Assembly: GCA_037367405.1 (NCBI GenBank)
Contig: JAZKJV010009791.1
Span: 1-64,000 of the forward strand
Reading direction: 5' to 3'
Origin: Ottelia alismoides
Lineage: Eukaryota; Streptophyta; Magnoliopsida; Alismatales; Hydrocharitaceae
DNA: 64,000 bases
Position 1 is the stretch's first letter; every line of letters begins with the position of its first letter. Position numbers and translations under genes: made by a program. Shown here one piece after another: positions 33,998 to 44,765 of the stretch. The notes below the pieces were generated by a model. That model saw only the letters and a list, made by a program, of their open reading frames with translations, made no database searches and was not told where the DNA came from.

Positions 33998-36900
33998 TTA
34001 AGTAGGGTCGGCTACATGGATTCTTCGCCTCCATTCAGATCTATCTTGGGTCAATCTCGGACTTATATCCAAAAAGCTAAGATCCCTTCGTATAGTCTCT
34101 TTCCAACACTTCTTGGGCCGTCCTCGCCCTCTCTTAGCCGGCTCAACATCCCAACACTCGCATCTCCTAACCGGTGCATCAGTTGACCTTCTTTGCAAAT
34201 GACCAAACCATCTTAAGCGGTTTTCTCGCATCTTATCCTCGATCGGAGCTACACAAACTTTCTTTCTAATTGCATCATTCCGAATCCGATCTTTACGTGT
34301 ATGTCCACACATCCATCTTAGCATTTTCATTTCTGCTACAGCCATTCTCTGCACATGTCTATGGTTCACAGGCCAACATTCAGAACCATAAAGCATACCA
34401 GGTCTCACGGCTGCTTTGTAAAATTTTCCTTTAATTTTTAAAGGAATTTTCTTATCACAAAGAACAGCGGAGGCTCCTCTCCACTTTAGCCAGCCTGCAT
34501 TTATTCTATTAGTAACATCTCCATCAATTTCCCCATCATGTTGCAAAATAGATCCCAGATATCTAAAAGAATCTCTCTTCTGAATGTTATCGTCACCAAT
34601 CTTCACCTCGATTCCTTCACCATTGCTTCCATCAAAGGTGCATTCCATATATTCCGTCTTAGCCCTACTTATACGAAAGCCTTTAGTCTCCAATGCATGT
34701 CTCCAAACCTCAAGCTTCTCATTTACTCCATCTCTAGTCTCGTCAATCAACACAATATCATCAGCAAATAAGATACACCAAGGTAACTCATCCTGAATGT
34801 GACTTGTCAACTCGTCCATAATCAAAGTAAAAAGAAATGGACTCAAAGCTGAACCTTGATGTAAACCAATGTTGATATCAAAATAGTCAGTCTTCCCCGT
34901 CGGGGTCCTTACACAAGATAAAGCCCTATAATACATATCCTTTATGAGATTAATGTATAGGATATGTATTTGTCTCTTCTCCAAAACTCTCCATAGTATC
35001 TCTCGTGGGATGGAATCATAAGCCTTCTCCAAATCAATAAAGATCATATGGATATTCTTCCTTTTAGCTCTATAAATCTCCATTGTTCTCCTCAGCAAAT
35101 GGATGGCTTCAATAGTTGAGTGACCTGGCATGAATCCGAATTGATTTTCTTTTACTTGCGAAACTTGCCTCAACCTTCTTTCGATCACACGTTCCCAAAT
35201 TTTCATAGTGTGACTCATCAGCTTGATACCTCTGTAATTTGAACAATTTTGAATGTCTCCTTTGTTCTTATAAAGAGGCACCACGATACTCCTCCAATCT
35301 TCAGGCATTTTCTTGCTTCGCCAAATAACATTGAATAGATTCGTAAGCCAAGTCAAATCATGCTCACCTAAAACTTTCCATACTTCTACAGGGATGTCAT
35401 CCGGTCCAACACCTTTCCCAGGTCTCACAACCTTCAAAGCCTCCTCTACTTCTTTTCTTTGTATTCGTCTATAGCATGCACGATTCAAGTAACTTTCACT
35501 ACTAGCTAGATCACCCAAAGTGATCTCTCTACTTCCTTCTCCAATGAAAAGTTTATGGAAGTACTGCTCCCATCTAGTCTTTATATCCTTCTGAGTAACA
35601 AGCACGTGACCTTCCTCGTCCTTAATGCATCTCACTTGAGAAAGGTCTTTGGTCTTTCTTTCTCTTGCTTTGGCCAACCTGAATATATCTTTCTGGCCCT
35701 CCTTAGAGTTGAGATTTTTATACAAAATCTCATAAGCTTTTGACTTAGCTTCGCTTACAGCCTTCTTTGCTTCCTTCTTCGCTATTTTATAGTATGTGAC
35801 AGTTTCCTCTGTTCTATCCTTAGACATAGCTTTAAAGCAAGCTCTTTTAATTTTTAGCTTCTCTTGCACCCCTTCACTCCACCACCAAGCCTCCTTTTCA
35901 CCCGGAGCTCCTCCTTTTGACTCGCCTAGCATCTCTTTGGCTACTTTTCGAATACAAGATGCTACTGCCTCCCACATCTCGTTTGCACTACTGCTACAAT
36001 CCCAAGATAAGTCTTTTAAAACCTTCTCCCTGAAGCTTGATTGCTTCAGCGGAAGATTCCACCACCTAGTTCTAGTGATCTTAGGAACCTTCCTTTTCTT
36101 TACCAGCCCTTTTATTTGTAAATCCAAGACTAACAAGCGATGTTGGGTTGTCAAACTCTCTCCAGGGATTACTTTGCAATCTTTGCAACACAACCGATCT
36201 CTTCTTCTCAACGCAAAGTAATCTATCTGTGTTCTAGTTGAGCCACTCTTACAAGTAATTAAATGCTCCTCCCTCTTCTTGAAAAGAGTGTTTGCTATGA
36301 AAAGATCATATGCCGTTACAAAATCCAGAATGACTTTTCCCTCTTCGTTTCTATCCCCAAAACCATGTCCTCCATGCACACTTGCATACCCTGAAACATC
36401 TTTTCCCACATGTCCATTAAGATCTCCACCTATGCAAACCATCTCTCTTTGTGGGATTCCTTGTAAAATCTTATCCAGATCCTCCCAAAAAGCTTGTTTA
36501 GTCCTTTCATCTAAACCAATTTGCGGTGCATAAACTGAGATGATATTCAGAATTTCTTCTTCAAGCACTAACTTTAGCAAAATAATCCGATCCCCAAATC
36601 TTTGCACCTCAACCACACAATCCTTCAAATCTTTATGAACAACCACTCCAACACCGTTTCTGCCCTTATCTTTACCTGAATACCAAAGTTTAAAGCATGT
36701 CTTCTCGATCTCCCTTGCTTTCTCTCCAACCCATTTAGTCTCTTGAAGACAAAATATATGAATCTTCCTTCTTTCCATTGTATCCACTATCTCCATCAAT
36801 TTTCCAGTTAAAGTACCGATATTCCAACTACCAATCCGTAACTTCCTTTGCAATCTCTTTTGGACTAACTTCTTTACTCGCATGCGTCCATTATGCGAGA

Positions 36901-37180
36901 ACCCTTGTAAATTTTGGACTGCATCCGGGCGGTGATGCAGCGGAACTAGCTTATTTACCCGCATGCGTTCCTCATGCGAGAACCCTTGTAAATTTTGAAC
37001 TACATCCGGGTTGCGATGTAGCGGCCCTTGCCAATTTTTCATTGCATTCGGGCGATGCAACGCGTCGCAAGTAGGGAACGCCCCAACGAAATCTGTATGT
37101 TTGCTTAAATCCATGTTTAAAAGATCCGAACGGTTTCGAGATAAATTCATAAATAGTGTTCTTAGAAGATTTAAGAACAC
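33998..37180 (-). CDS. RTE LINE endonuclease-reverse transcriptase polyprotein (1060 aa)
   Basis: One uninterrupted ORF encodes the enzyme that nicks target DNA and copies the element RNA. Residues ~55-107 hold two 27-aa repeats (PDVVQNLQGFSHEERMRVNK; PDAVQNLQGFSHNGRMRVKK). The APE-type endonuclease at ~114-350 has GSWN, QETKW, ISVYAP, GGDLNGHVG, TQIDYF and TTQHRLLV. RT at ~620-840 has FIDLEKAYDS, HQGSALSPFLF and the active site LFADDIVLID (FADD 805-808). A C-terminal region (ENRLRWFGHLQRR; RPKKCWKETIRRD) follows. Start choice is uncertain: Met1, Met11 and Met23 are all possible, and the repeats follow each. All expected catalytic motifs are present. Clade assignment (RTE) is from domain content and the (TTG)n tail. 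Confidence 0.9.
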   Translation of the reverse strand: MFLNLLRTLFMNLSRNRSDLLNMDLSKHTDFVGAFPTCDALHRPNAMKNWQGPLHRNPDVVQNLQGFSHEERMRVNKLVPLHHRPDAVQNLQGFSHNGRMRVKKLVQKRLQRKLRIGSWNIGTLTGKLMEIVDTMERRKIHIFCLQETKWVGEKAREIEKTCFKLWYSGKDKGRNGVGVVVHKDLKDCVVEVQRFGDRIILLKLVLEEEILNIISVYAPQIGLDERTKQAFWEDLDKILQGIPQREMVCIGGDLNGHVGKDVSGYASVHGGHGFGDRNEEGKVILDFVTAYDLFIANTLFKKREEHLITCKSGSTRTQIDYFALRRRDRLCCKDCKVIPGESLTTQHRLLVLDLQIKGLVKKRKVPKITRTRWWNLPLKQSSFREKVLKDLSWDCSSSANEMWEAVASCIRKVAKEMLGESKGGAPGEKEAWWWSEGVQEKLKIKRACFKAMSKDRTEETVTYYKIAKKEAKKAVSEAKSKAYEILYKNLNSKEGQKDIFRLAKARERKTKDLSQVRCIKDEEGHVLVTQKDIKTRWEQYFHKLFIGEGSREITLGDLASSESYLNRACYRRIQRKEVEEALKVVRPGKGVGPDDIPVEVWKVLGEHDLTWLTNLFNVIWRSKKMPEDWRSIVVPLYKNKGDIQNCSNYRGIKLMSHTMKIWERVIERRLRQVSQVKENQFGFMPGHSTIEAIHLLRRTMEIYRAKRKNIHMIFIDLEKAYDSIPREILWRVLEKRQIHILYINLIKDMYYRALSCVRTPTGKTDYFDINIGLHQGSALSPFLFTLIMDELTSHIQDELPWCILFADDIVLIDETRDGVNEKLEVWRHALETKGFRISRAKTEYMECTFDGSNGEGIEVKIGDDNIQKRDSFRYLGSILQHDGEIDGDVTNRINAGWLKWRGASAVLCDKKIPLKIKGKFYKAAVRPGMLYGSECWPVNHRHVQRMAVAEMKMLRWMCGHTRKDRIRNDAIRKKVCVAPIEDKMRENRLRWFGHLQRRSTDAPVRRCECWDVEPAKRGRGRPKKCWKETIRRDLSFLDISPRLTQDRSEWRRRIHVADPT
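36881..37060 (-). repeat. 81-bp tandem repeat coding for 27-aa units in RTE-1
   Basis: CATGCG followed by ATGCGAGAACCCTTGTAAAT recurs 81 bp apart (36881 and 36962), with a partial third unit at about 37,040. The same repeat is seen in RTE-2 near 16,030-16,150. It encodes the N-terminal repeats of the LINE protein. Confidence 0.8.
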
Positions 37181-37290
37181 TATTTACGAATTTATCTCTC
37201 TTGCGCTAGCTGTCGGCTACCTAACGCACAACCCTCCTCATTTACCCGGGCTTGGGACCGGCCATGGCTGAGTTGCTTTGACCCTGTACA

Positions 37291-39235
37291 TGGAAAATAT
37301 TATGTTAGTGCAGATGTCACCTTCTTTGAGTCCATCATGTACTACTCTCCTACAGGTGACCGAATGTGCTCCTCTGTGTCTGAGGATATTGTTGTTATTC
37401 CACCACCACCACCTTCTCATACAACTCAGCATGCTCTCCATGTTCCAATGCCTTCCCCAGCATCCAGCACGCCCCATGTAAATCTTGAAAACTTGTTATG
37501 ACTGATGGAACTAGTAGTGTGCAGGATGACCATGCAGATGCATAGGTTAAGCTAGAAGCCTGGAACCTCCAACAGAGAATGGCCTAGGGTAGTCCATTGC
37601 CTTACGAAAAGGCAAACGGTCTTGTGCACGATATCCCATGGTAGGCCAGGTGTCTCTGGAGAGACTTTCACCAGACTTCAAAAATTTTATTGTGGGACTA
37701 TCTTCTGTTACAATCCCAAGTACATATCAGGAGGCACTCAAAGTGAGTGAATGGTGTGTTGCTATGGAAGCGGAGATGGCAGCTTTACAGTCACGTGGCA
37801 CGTAGAGTATGGTTATAGCTCCAACAGACGCATCTATTGTAGGATGCAAATGGGTGTTCACTGTGAAGCACCAAGCAGATGACAACATTGATCCCTACAA
37901 GGCCCGTTTAGTGGCTCGCGGGTTCACCTAGACCTATGGGGTGGACTATCAGGACACCTCTCCAGTTGCTCGACACTCTACACTTCGGGTCCTCCTCTTT
38001 GTCGTAGAACCACGCGACTGGCCTCTCTACCAGTTCGATGTAGCAAATGTTTTCCTTTACGGTGATCTTCAGGAGGAAGTCTACATGCAGCAGCCACTAG
38101 GGTTGGCTGCTGAAGGGGAGACGCAGAAGGTATGTAGACTTCACAGACGATATATGGCCTTAAGCAGAGTCCGAGAGCGTGGTTTCAGAAGCTCTCTGAT
38201 GTGATAGAACAGAAGGGGTTTGTAAGATCTACTACAGATCACTCCTTGTTTGTTCAGAGGTCTCAGAAGGGTATTGTTGCCATATTAATATATGTTGATG
38301 ACATTATCATTACAGGGAAAAATGCACAGGGGATTCAAACAGCCAAGACTTTCTTATGTCAGCAGTTTGTGACCAAGGATCTGGGTAGTCTACTCTACTT
38401 CCTTGGACTGGAGTTCACCAGGAACCAGCGAGGTCTTGTGATGACCCAGAGGAAGTATGTTACAGATCTACTATATGAGACAGGTATGACAGAACGCAAG
38501 CTAACAACTACTCCCATGACCCAAGAATGAAGTTTTATGATGATGACACTGATGAGGTTGATAAGAGAAGATGCATGGAGTTAGTACGAAAGCTGTTATA
38601 TGTAACCATCACCAGACCAGGCATATCATTTGCAGTAAGCAAAGTGAGTCAGTTCATGGAGCAGCCAAGACAGGCGCATATGGATGCAGTCTATATGATT
38701 TTGAGGTATCTGAAGACCTCACCAGGTACTGGTCTTTTGTTCACTAGAGGAACATCCCTTGCCATTACAGCTTGTGTAGATGCCGACTATGCAGGATGTC
38801 CCAAGGATAGAAAGTCAACTTCGGGGTTTGCAATCTTTGTGGGGAATTCATTAATATCATGTAAGAGCAAGAAACAGACAGTGGCGGCTCGATTGAGTGA
38901 TGAACCAAAATACAAAGCTATGGCACAAGGCATCACATAAATGATGAGGGTTAGATCAGTTCTGATTGGTCCAACTATTGAGGTGCCACTTCCCATGCAT
39001 CTCCAATGTGACAACCAGGTTGCACTATTTATTGCCAACAATCCAGCCTTCCATGAGCGAACCAAGCATATCGAGGTAGATTGCCACTACACCCAATACA
39101 TGATCCAGAAGGGTCTTATTTATAGTTCCCATGTCATTTTTAATGAGCAGACATCAAATGTACTCACCAAGGCTCAAGCCATAGGACCTTTTTAGAAATG
39201 TTGTTCCAAGTTGAACTTGATCAACATCTACGATC
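37291..39235 (+). pseudogene. Copia-2 integrase C-terminus, RT and RNase H
   Basis: After the RTE the frame resumes with HGKYYVSADVTFFE, a Pro-rich linker, then RT blocks [51 protein letters not shown] (YVDD intact) and LGSLLYFLGLEFTRNQRG. RNase H blocks follow ([39 protein letters not shown]). Breaks occur near 38,204 and at the stops at ~38,528 and 38,938. An in-frame stop in the N-terminal block (GT-stop-SMVIAPTDASIV) adds to the damage. Confidence 0.85.
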
Positions 39236-39250
39236 CAGCTTGATGGGGAG

Positions 39251-39397
39251 TGTTGAAGAGTTTTATATTGTAGCACCTTTTTAGTCATTGTGTATTTCTT
39301 CTTTCCACGGTATGTAATTTACCCATTAGGGTTTCGCTCCATATATAAGAGAACCCTTGGGCTCTATGAATAAACATGTTCTAATTTCCTCTATACA
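39251..39397 (+). repeat. Copia-2 3' LTR (147 bp)
   Basis: It runs from TGTTGAAGAG to CCTCTATACA. It carries a 16-bp insertion after TTTTATAT relative to the 5' LTR. Confidence 0.9.
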
Positions 39398-40401
39398 GCA
39401 GTCATCTCCTCTTCCATAGCTACGCACCACCGACTGTCCTACAAGGCCTTCTGATAATTCCATGGAATTTCCACGACACAATACAACGGCAAATCTCCGG
39501 AATTCACCAGTCAAGCGATCAAAGGAGACATGGGATGCGAGAGGATATGATGTACATGTAAGCTTCTGCTTCCGAAGCGCAATAGGTATGTCCAGATCAT
39601 TTGGAATCTCCTCAACCTGTATGTTTGTCCCCTGTAAAGATCCCTGCTCAGACATATCACCAGACTCATCGTTAGGAACAATGTATTCAGAACACACCTG
39701 AGGTGTGCTGGATGATGAGCGGTGACCATGAGCAGGAGCAGGCCGGCAAGTATAGTAGTGTGACGACGGTAGGACATGGATAATGAGAAGTGGCGATATA
39801 GGAAGTGATGGAGGTGGAACGGGTGAAGGTGGTGATGGATCCATTGGAGGCGGTGATGGAGGTGGTGGCACGTAGATTTCACTATCAGAGTCGATGAAGT
39901 CAACCTATCACCTATAAAAGAAAAATACATCACCGACTTGAATAATTGACATCAACGCTAACATAATATTTCATGTACAACTAATCATATCATCTATACC
40001 TTTTTTGTCTCCTAGAGTACGCAACAAAAACACATTTGACAGCTCAAGGAGAGAGCTTGTCAAGACCTGGAGACAACTAGTGAACAAATACAATCGAGCC
40101 CAAAACAACGGGGGTATGTGAGAACAATTCTTTCTCTAGAAATGCAAAGAAAAAAGAATTTTCTCATTAAAAACAGACGAGGGCATGTGAGTCACAAGAT
40201 TACAAGCCCTAAGAACGTCACCTCAAAATGAATGTGAAGCACGAGTCTGAAAGATGAGAGTTCTGGTCACATCAAGTAAATGGAGATGCTTTCTCTGCAA
40301 CACCATTTTGGTGGGACGTATAAGCACACGATGTTTGATGAATAATACCTCGGGTTAGAAGAAATATGAAGAGAGCACACATACAGAATTCCAAAGCATT
40401 G
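39398..40401 (-). pseudogene. Copia-3 linker and integrase part
   Basis: On the minus strand, from the Gypsy junction leftward, the segment reads TRGIIHQTSCAYTSHQNGVA (integrase), then a Pro/Ser-rich linker (YVPPPPSPPPMDPSPPSP; RSSSSTPQVCSEYIV) and the start of RT (PIALRKQKLTCTSYPLASHV; ...EEEMT). Stops and frameshifts occur. Position 40397-40401 (CATTG) is the Gypsy target duplication. Confidence 0.8.
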
Positions 40402-43400
40402 TGTAGCATCCGGTTTCCAATCAAACCCGAACTCGTCCGATTTTGGGTCTAATGAACCCAAAAATGTTGTCGGTCAATACTAAACAACCTAAAACGGCCA
40501 ATTGATCATGAATCAAAAGTCGTTCGGGCGAAATCGACCGAAAATCGGTCATACCGTAACGTGCGCCGTGAAAAGCCGCGACGCAAATTCGGAAACCGCA
40601 AAACGAACCGAGACCGTCATTAGATCCGATTCGACGACACGAGACCAACGGAACGACCGTTCGTCAATCGGAGGTCATATGATATTTTTAAATCGCAAAA
40701 TTTAGTCCTAAACAAAAACCGTATCCGAAAAGTTCGGGTATTCAAAACTCGACCGAAAGTATATCAACATTATACTCAAATTGATCGTCGTCTCGAGACG
40801 ATCAAAACGAGATATTACTCGTTGAAATCCGAGGCCCGAGGCGCAATTTAGGTCGTTTTAAACATCTCAAATAAATAAATTAAATGTATATATGTATATT
40901 TATATATATATAATTTCAAAACCCATGATTCCAGCTACTGTTGTCAAAAAAAAATATAAATAATACATAAATAAAATTTAAAAGTATATTTCTGTTAAAC
41001 AGGAATTCCAATTCCAGCTTATAAAAATAAATAAATAAATTCTAACATACAACAGACTGTTCGGTTGCAGCAAGTTGCTTTCTAAAAAATATAATAAGGA
41101 TGACATCAGCCAATTGACATTAGCATGCTGATGTCATGGCTAATGTCATCCAAAAGGAAGACAAATGGCTCTAGGAAAGCCAACGTGGAAGCCCTCTTCT
41201 CTCCCATTCCTCCTCTATTAAACCCAACGTTAAAGCCCTTTCACACCCTTTTCATGACCATCGACTTCCCCTTTTTCCTTCTTACCTTTCCTCTAAATTT
41301 CTCCACCATGGGAGCCTTCCCAGCCCTCTTCTCCTTCTGAAATCCAGCTGCTGTTCCAGATTTCCAGCACTGCTTGGAAGAATTTTTAGAGAGATCAAGA
41401 GGTATAATCCTTCTCCCTCTATATATAGCAGCCCTTCTCTTCCAAATTCTCCACTTCTCTAGCCCTAAGGGAACCAAAATTTCACTTTTCAATTGCTGGA
41501 TATGCAGCTCTCCAAATAGAGCTGATTGCATGCTTTAAATCCAGGCCATCTTCTTCAATTCTAAGGTCATCCAAGGTACCATCCTTCTCCCATCCCTTGC
41601 TGCCATGCATGTAGTTATACCTTTTTGATTTATCATTAAAGTCTTCCCTTGAGTATTATGTTGTGAAGGATTTGGGAGTAAATCAATCTTTGAACCTGGA
41701 ATTCATATCAAAATGTTAAATCATACTTGGGTTTTGCTCTAAAATGGAATTAGATTATATATATATATACATATATTTGCCATTTTAGGCTTTATGATTA
41801 CTTAAGCATGTAATAATTGAGGTTTCAGGAGTTATATTTAAATCTGAGTTTCCATGGATTATTATTTAAAATCGAAATATGGAAATCCTGGAAATCTGGT
41901 TACTGGAAATCTGGTTACTGTTACTGCTTTCTCTATGCTCTTAATTAGAAAATTTTAATTATATTTTTTTATGGATTGAAGGTGAAATTCTGGTTAATAT
42001 TTTCTTCTGTCTGCTCATAATTGTAAAATAAAAATTGTTATAATATCACGGATAAATTAGAATGCAATTACATGAGGAGGGGGGAAACACTATTATAATT
42101 AGCAAGATCAGGACATCATCCTTTTTCTTTTCACAATTAATAGATAGCAAATTTTAAATTTTTGAAGACCATATCAAATTTTAATAAACATCAATGGAGA
42201 CAGTATGCATGATTGATAGTAACATTAATGGAGCTACTATAATTCTTGTGTCTGGATCTTAAATTTTGTCAACATCCGACTATTGCAACCACACTTTGTC
42301 ATGCACAATTGTCTATCGAATTTATTGAAATCACGTTATTGGTTTTGATGAAAATTATGTAAATTCAGTAATTGGTTGCTGAGATTAATGAGTTTAGTTA
42401 TTACTAAGTTACTACAGTAGTTGATAAGTTGGAAATTTAAACAACATTGTTCTGTATATGATAATATAATATACTACAATATATTATTAAATTTTGGTTA
42501 AATTTCAAGTGTTCTGAAGTGGATAAGATTAGAAGAATATTTCATGTATAATATCAGACAGTGCATCATAGAACGAATGATTAAAGGATGCATGAACTAA
42601 GTTCAATTAAGATAACATTACAAGAAACACACCTATTTCATGATCCAAGGTGGAAATAACATGACCTTGTGTTCACAAAGTTCACTAGTTTTAGAAGTAT
42701 TGGGTTTACTGGGATGATTGATACACATATATAAGTTACTTAAGACTCTATACTACTCTTAGAAAGTTTATCACCACATTCCTTAAAGAAGATAGTGGAT
42801 TAACTACGGGTTTGGTATAAGTGGGTCATTATTGGAAATATTATTTCCTAATCATTTAGGTTGAAATAATAAGATCTTAGAAGACATTGAAATCACACAA
42901 AATTATATTGAAATTCATTAATCTAATCTCACATTATACATTTCAGAGAAATGAGTATGATACTGTTATAAATCAAGTAAGTACCGACAATTAAAGACGA
43001 CTAATTGTTATTATTGCCAATCATGGTGACCCTTCCAATAAGTGATTTCTATTAGTATGATGATAGAAATGATGAACTATGATCATAAGAACTGATCATC
43101 TACATAAATCATTCTTTAAGATATACCCTACCACTATAGAGAAGAGTTATTATGAGATACCCAAATAAGATAAGTCGACTATAGTAGAGGTCAAGAAAGG
43201 ATGATGTTGAATCAATGATATCAATCAATAATGCTGGTTACGGTGACCTTTGCACCTGACTGTGCGAGGGCGCGGTGACCCTCAACTGGGCGGGAGAATA
43301 GGAAGCCCAGTTAGGGCAGCGGCCGCTTAATGCGCGGGTCTAGGATCCCAGTCTTTTACACGGTTTTTTACGCGAGCTCGCAGTGTTTTTACGCCTCGTT

Positions 43401-44510
43401 GGGATCCAGACTTTAGACCAGTTCCGCTGACCCTGTTTTAGGATACCCAGGCGGGGGATCCTTGGTTTTCAGTTTTTACGTACGAGCTCGTCCGCCCGTA
43501 CTAGTCGGGCAGTTTTCTAGAGCGACTTTTCTAGAGAGTCTCTCTCACCCGTCTCAGTGGCGTAGTTAGGGAGTAGACCTATCCCTCTATTGGACCGCGC
43601 TTCCAATTAGAGGGCGAGACGGAAGAGCCATTTGCAGGCTTCTTCACCGCTTGAGTTTACTTCGCCAAACAGACTTGGCGATTCAATATCTAGATCATCC
43701 ATATCTACATATACAACATCTGGAGCTATATCTGAAACATTGAAGTTAAGAATTGGAGAAATTATGATCAAAAGACCATTCTCTCTACCCAAGAATTTAA
43801 ATAAATTAATAGATCTCTAAAAACTCAACTTTTCCATTTTTCACTCACCAACATGATCTTTGAAGAAATTGACATATATGCATTCACACTCATACACTTA
43901 TGATTACGCAATTGCTTTATAAATATGTTACATATGGGAAATGCCGGGTTCTGGGGGAAATCATTTGAAACGCATTACAGACAAACCCTTTTTACTTACG
44001 CAAATAGATGTAGATTTTACTTATACCACCTTTCTACTTGCTTGCTTTTGTACATATTAAATGTCCAGTTATTTTTATAAGTTTTTAGGAGGTACCAGCA
44101 ATGGCTGACGCCTCTTCTTTCCTATTATGTGTGTGGCAGGAAAACAGCCTGCAGTTCAGTAGCCGCTCAGTAGCTACATGCTTCCAGGAGACAGAGTATA
44201 TACGAGACGGTATGAATTCCTTGTCTCAGTTTTTGTTCAGATAATGATGTAAATGCTATCTCTTTTGTATCACACTTTGGGATATATGTTGTAATGGAAG
44301 ATCCTTGTATACGTTGTAAACTGATATGAATATTAATGAAAAGAAAATTTTGGTGCCATTGTCTCTTTTACTTTGTGGTTATGTGATGGAAATGAATGTC
44401 ATTGTTGCGAGAAAAATTTTCCCTGTATTTGTGCGACTTGTACGATTAAACGTGAATGAATTATTGCGAATTTTGTCGTAAACGGGTACCCGGATCCTGA
44501 GGGGTTCACA
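40402..44510 (+). repeat. Gypsy 5' LTR (4,109 bp)
   Basis: It starts TGTAGCATCCGGTTTCC and ends CTGAGGGGTTCACA. A TATA-like CTCTATATATAGCAG lies at ~41,417-41,431. A GC-rich core with CGCGAGCTCGCAGTG and GGCGGGGGATCC lies at ~43,240-43,640. There is no ORF of note; the LTR is unusually long for its coding region (5.3 kb internal). Confidence 0.95.
41417..41431 (+). promoter_or_regulatory. Probable Gypsy LTR TATA box
   Basis: CTCTATATATAGCAG is the best TATA match in the first third of the LTR. It is followed within 40 bp by pyrimidine-rich CCCTTCTCTTCC, as expected near a plant start site. The same sequence is in the 3' LTR at about 50,835. Confidence 0.55.
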
Positions 44511-44513
44511 GTT

Positions 44514-44525
44514 TGGTATCAGAGC
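44514..44525 (+). other. Gypsy primer-binding site
   Basis: TGGTATCAGAGC begins 3 bp after the 5' LTR end. It is complementary to the 3' end of plant initiator-Met tRNA. Confidence 0.9.
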
Positions 44526-44765
44526 AGTGGTACCCCGATACGCACATTCGCAGTATTTCAATTCCAATCGCATTAAGTTCTCGAATAGCGATAGTCTTCC
44601 GACTTATCGTGAGTTCGATAAGGGAAATATGACATTCATATTCTATAACCACAAATGTCACCAATTTCATTAATTTTCATATTATATCCCAAGAAGAGAA
44701 AAACATTTATGATAAATATCCGTCTAGGGCATTTTTATGACTATTTATGGTTCTCATGCAGAACC

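Larger units (their letters stand above)
33967..37273 (-). mobile_element. RTE-1: full-length RTE LINE with 17-bp TSD
   Basis: The 3,307-bp element is flanked by a perfect 17-bp duplication TGCTTTGACCCTGTACA (33950-33966 and 37274-37290) of Copia-2 integrase sequence. Its 3' end on the minus strand is AAGGCTTTGTTGTTGTTGTT, a (TTG)n tail rather than poly-A, as is known for the RTE clade. The 5' leader is under 100 bp before a single long ORF. The intact ORF and perfect TSD point to a recent insertion. Confidence 0.95.
31037..39397 (+). mobile_element. Copia-2: complete Ty1/Copia element containing an RTE LINE
   Basis: The LTRs at 31037-31167 and 39251-39397, PBS TGGTATCAGAGC at 31168-31179 and a purine-containing GATGGGGAG before the 3' LTR define the element. 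It is about 5.0 kb without the RTE. It sits in Copia-3 RT between the EEEMT and ALQSRGT codons. The flanks GCAAC and GCAGT only partly match. Gag, protease, integrase, RT and RNase H are all recognisable but broken. Confidence 0.9.

Noticed and set aside
35796..36221. Plus-strand open frames within RTE-1
   Set aside because: Shadows of the intact 1060-aa minus-strand ORF.
44655..44765. 37-codon upstream extension of the Gypsy gag frame
   Set aside because: The sequence is non-coding-like leader; the ATG at 44766 gives a normal gag start.
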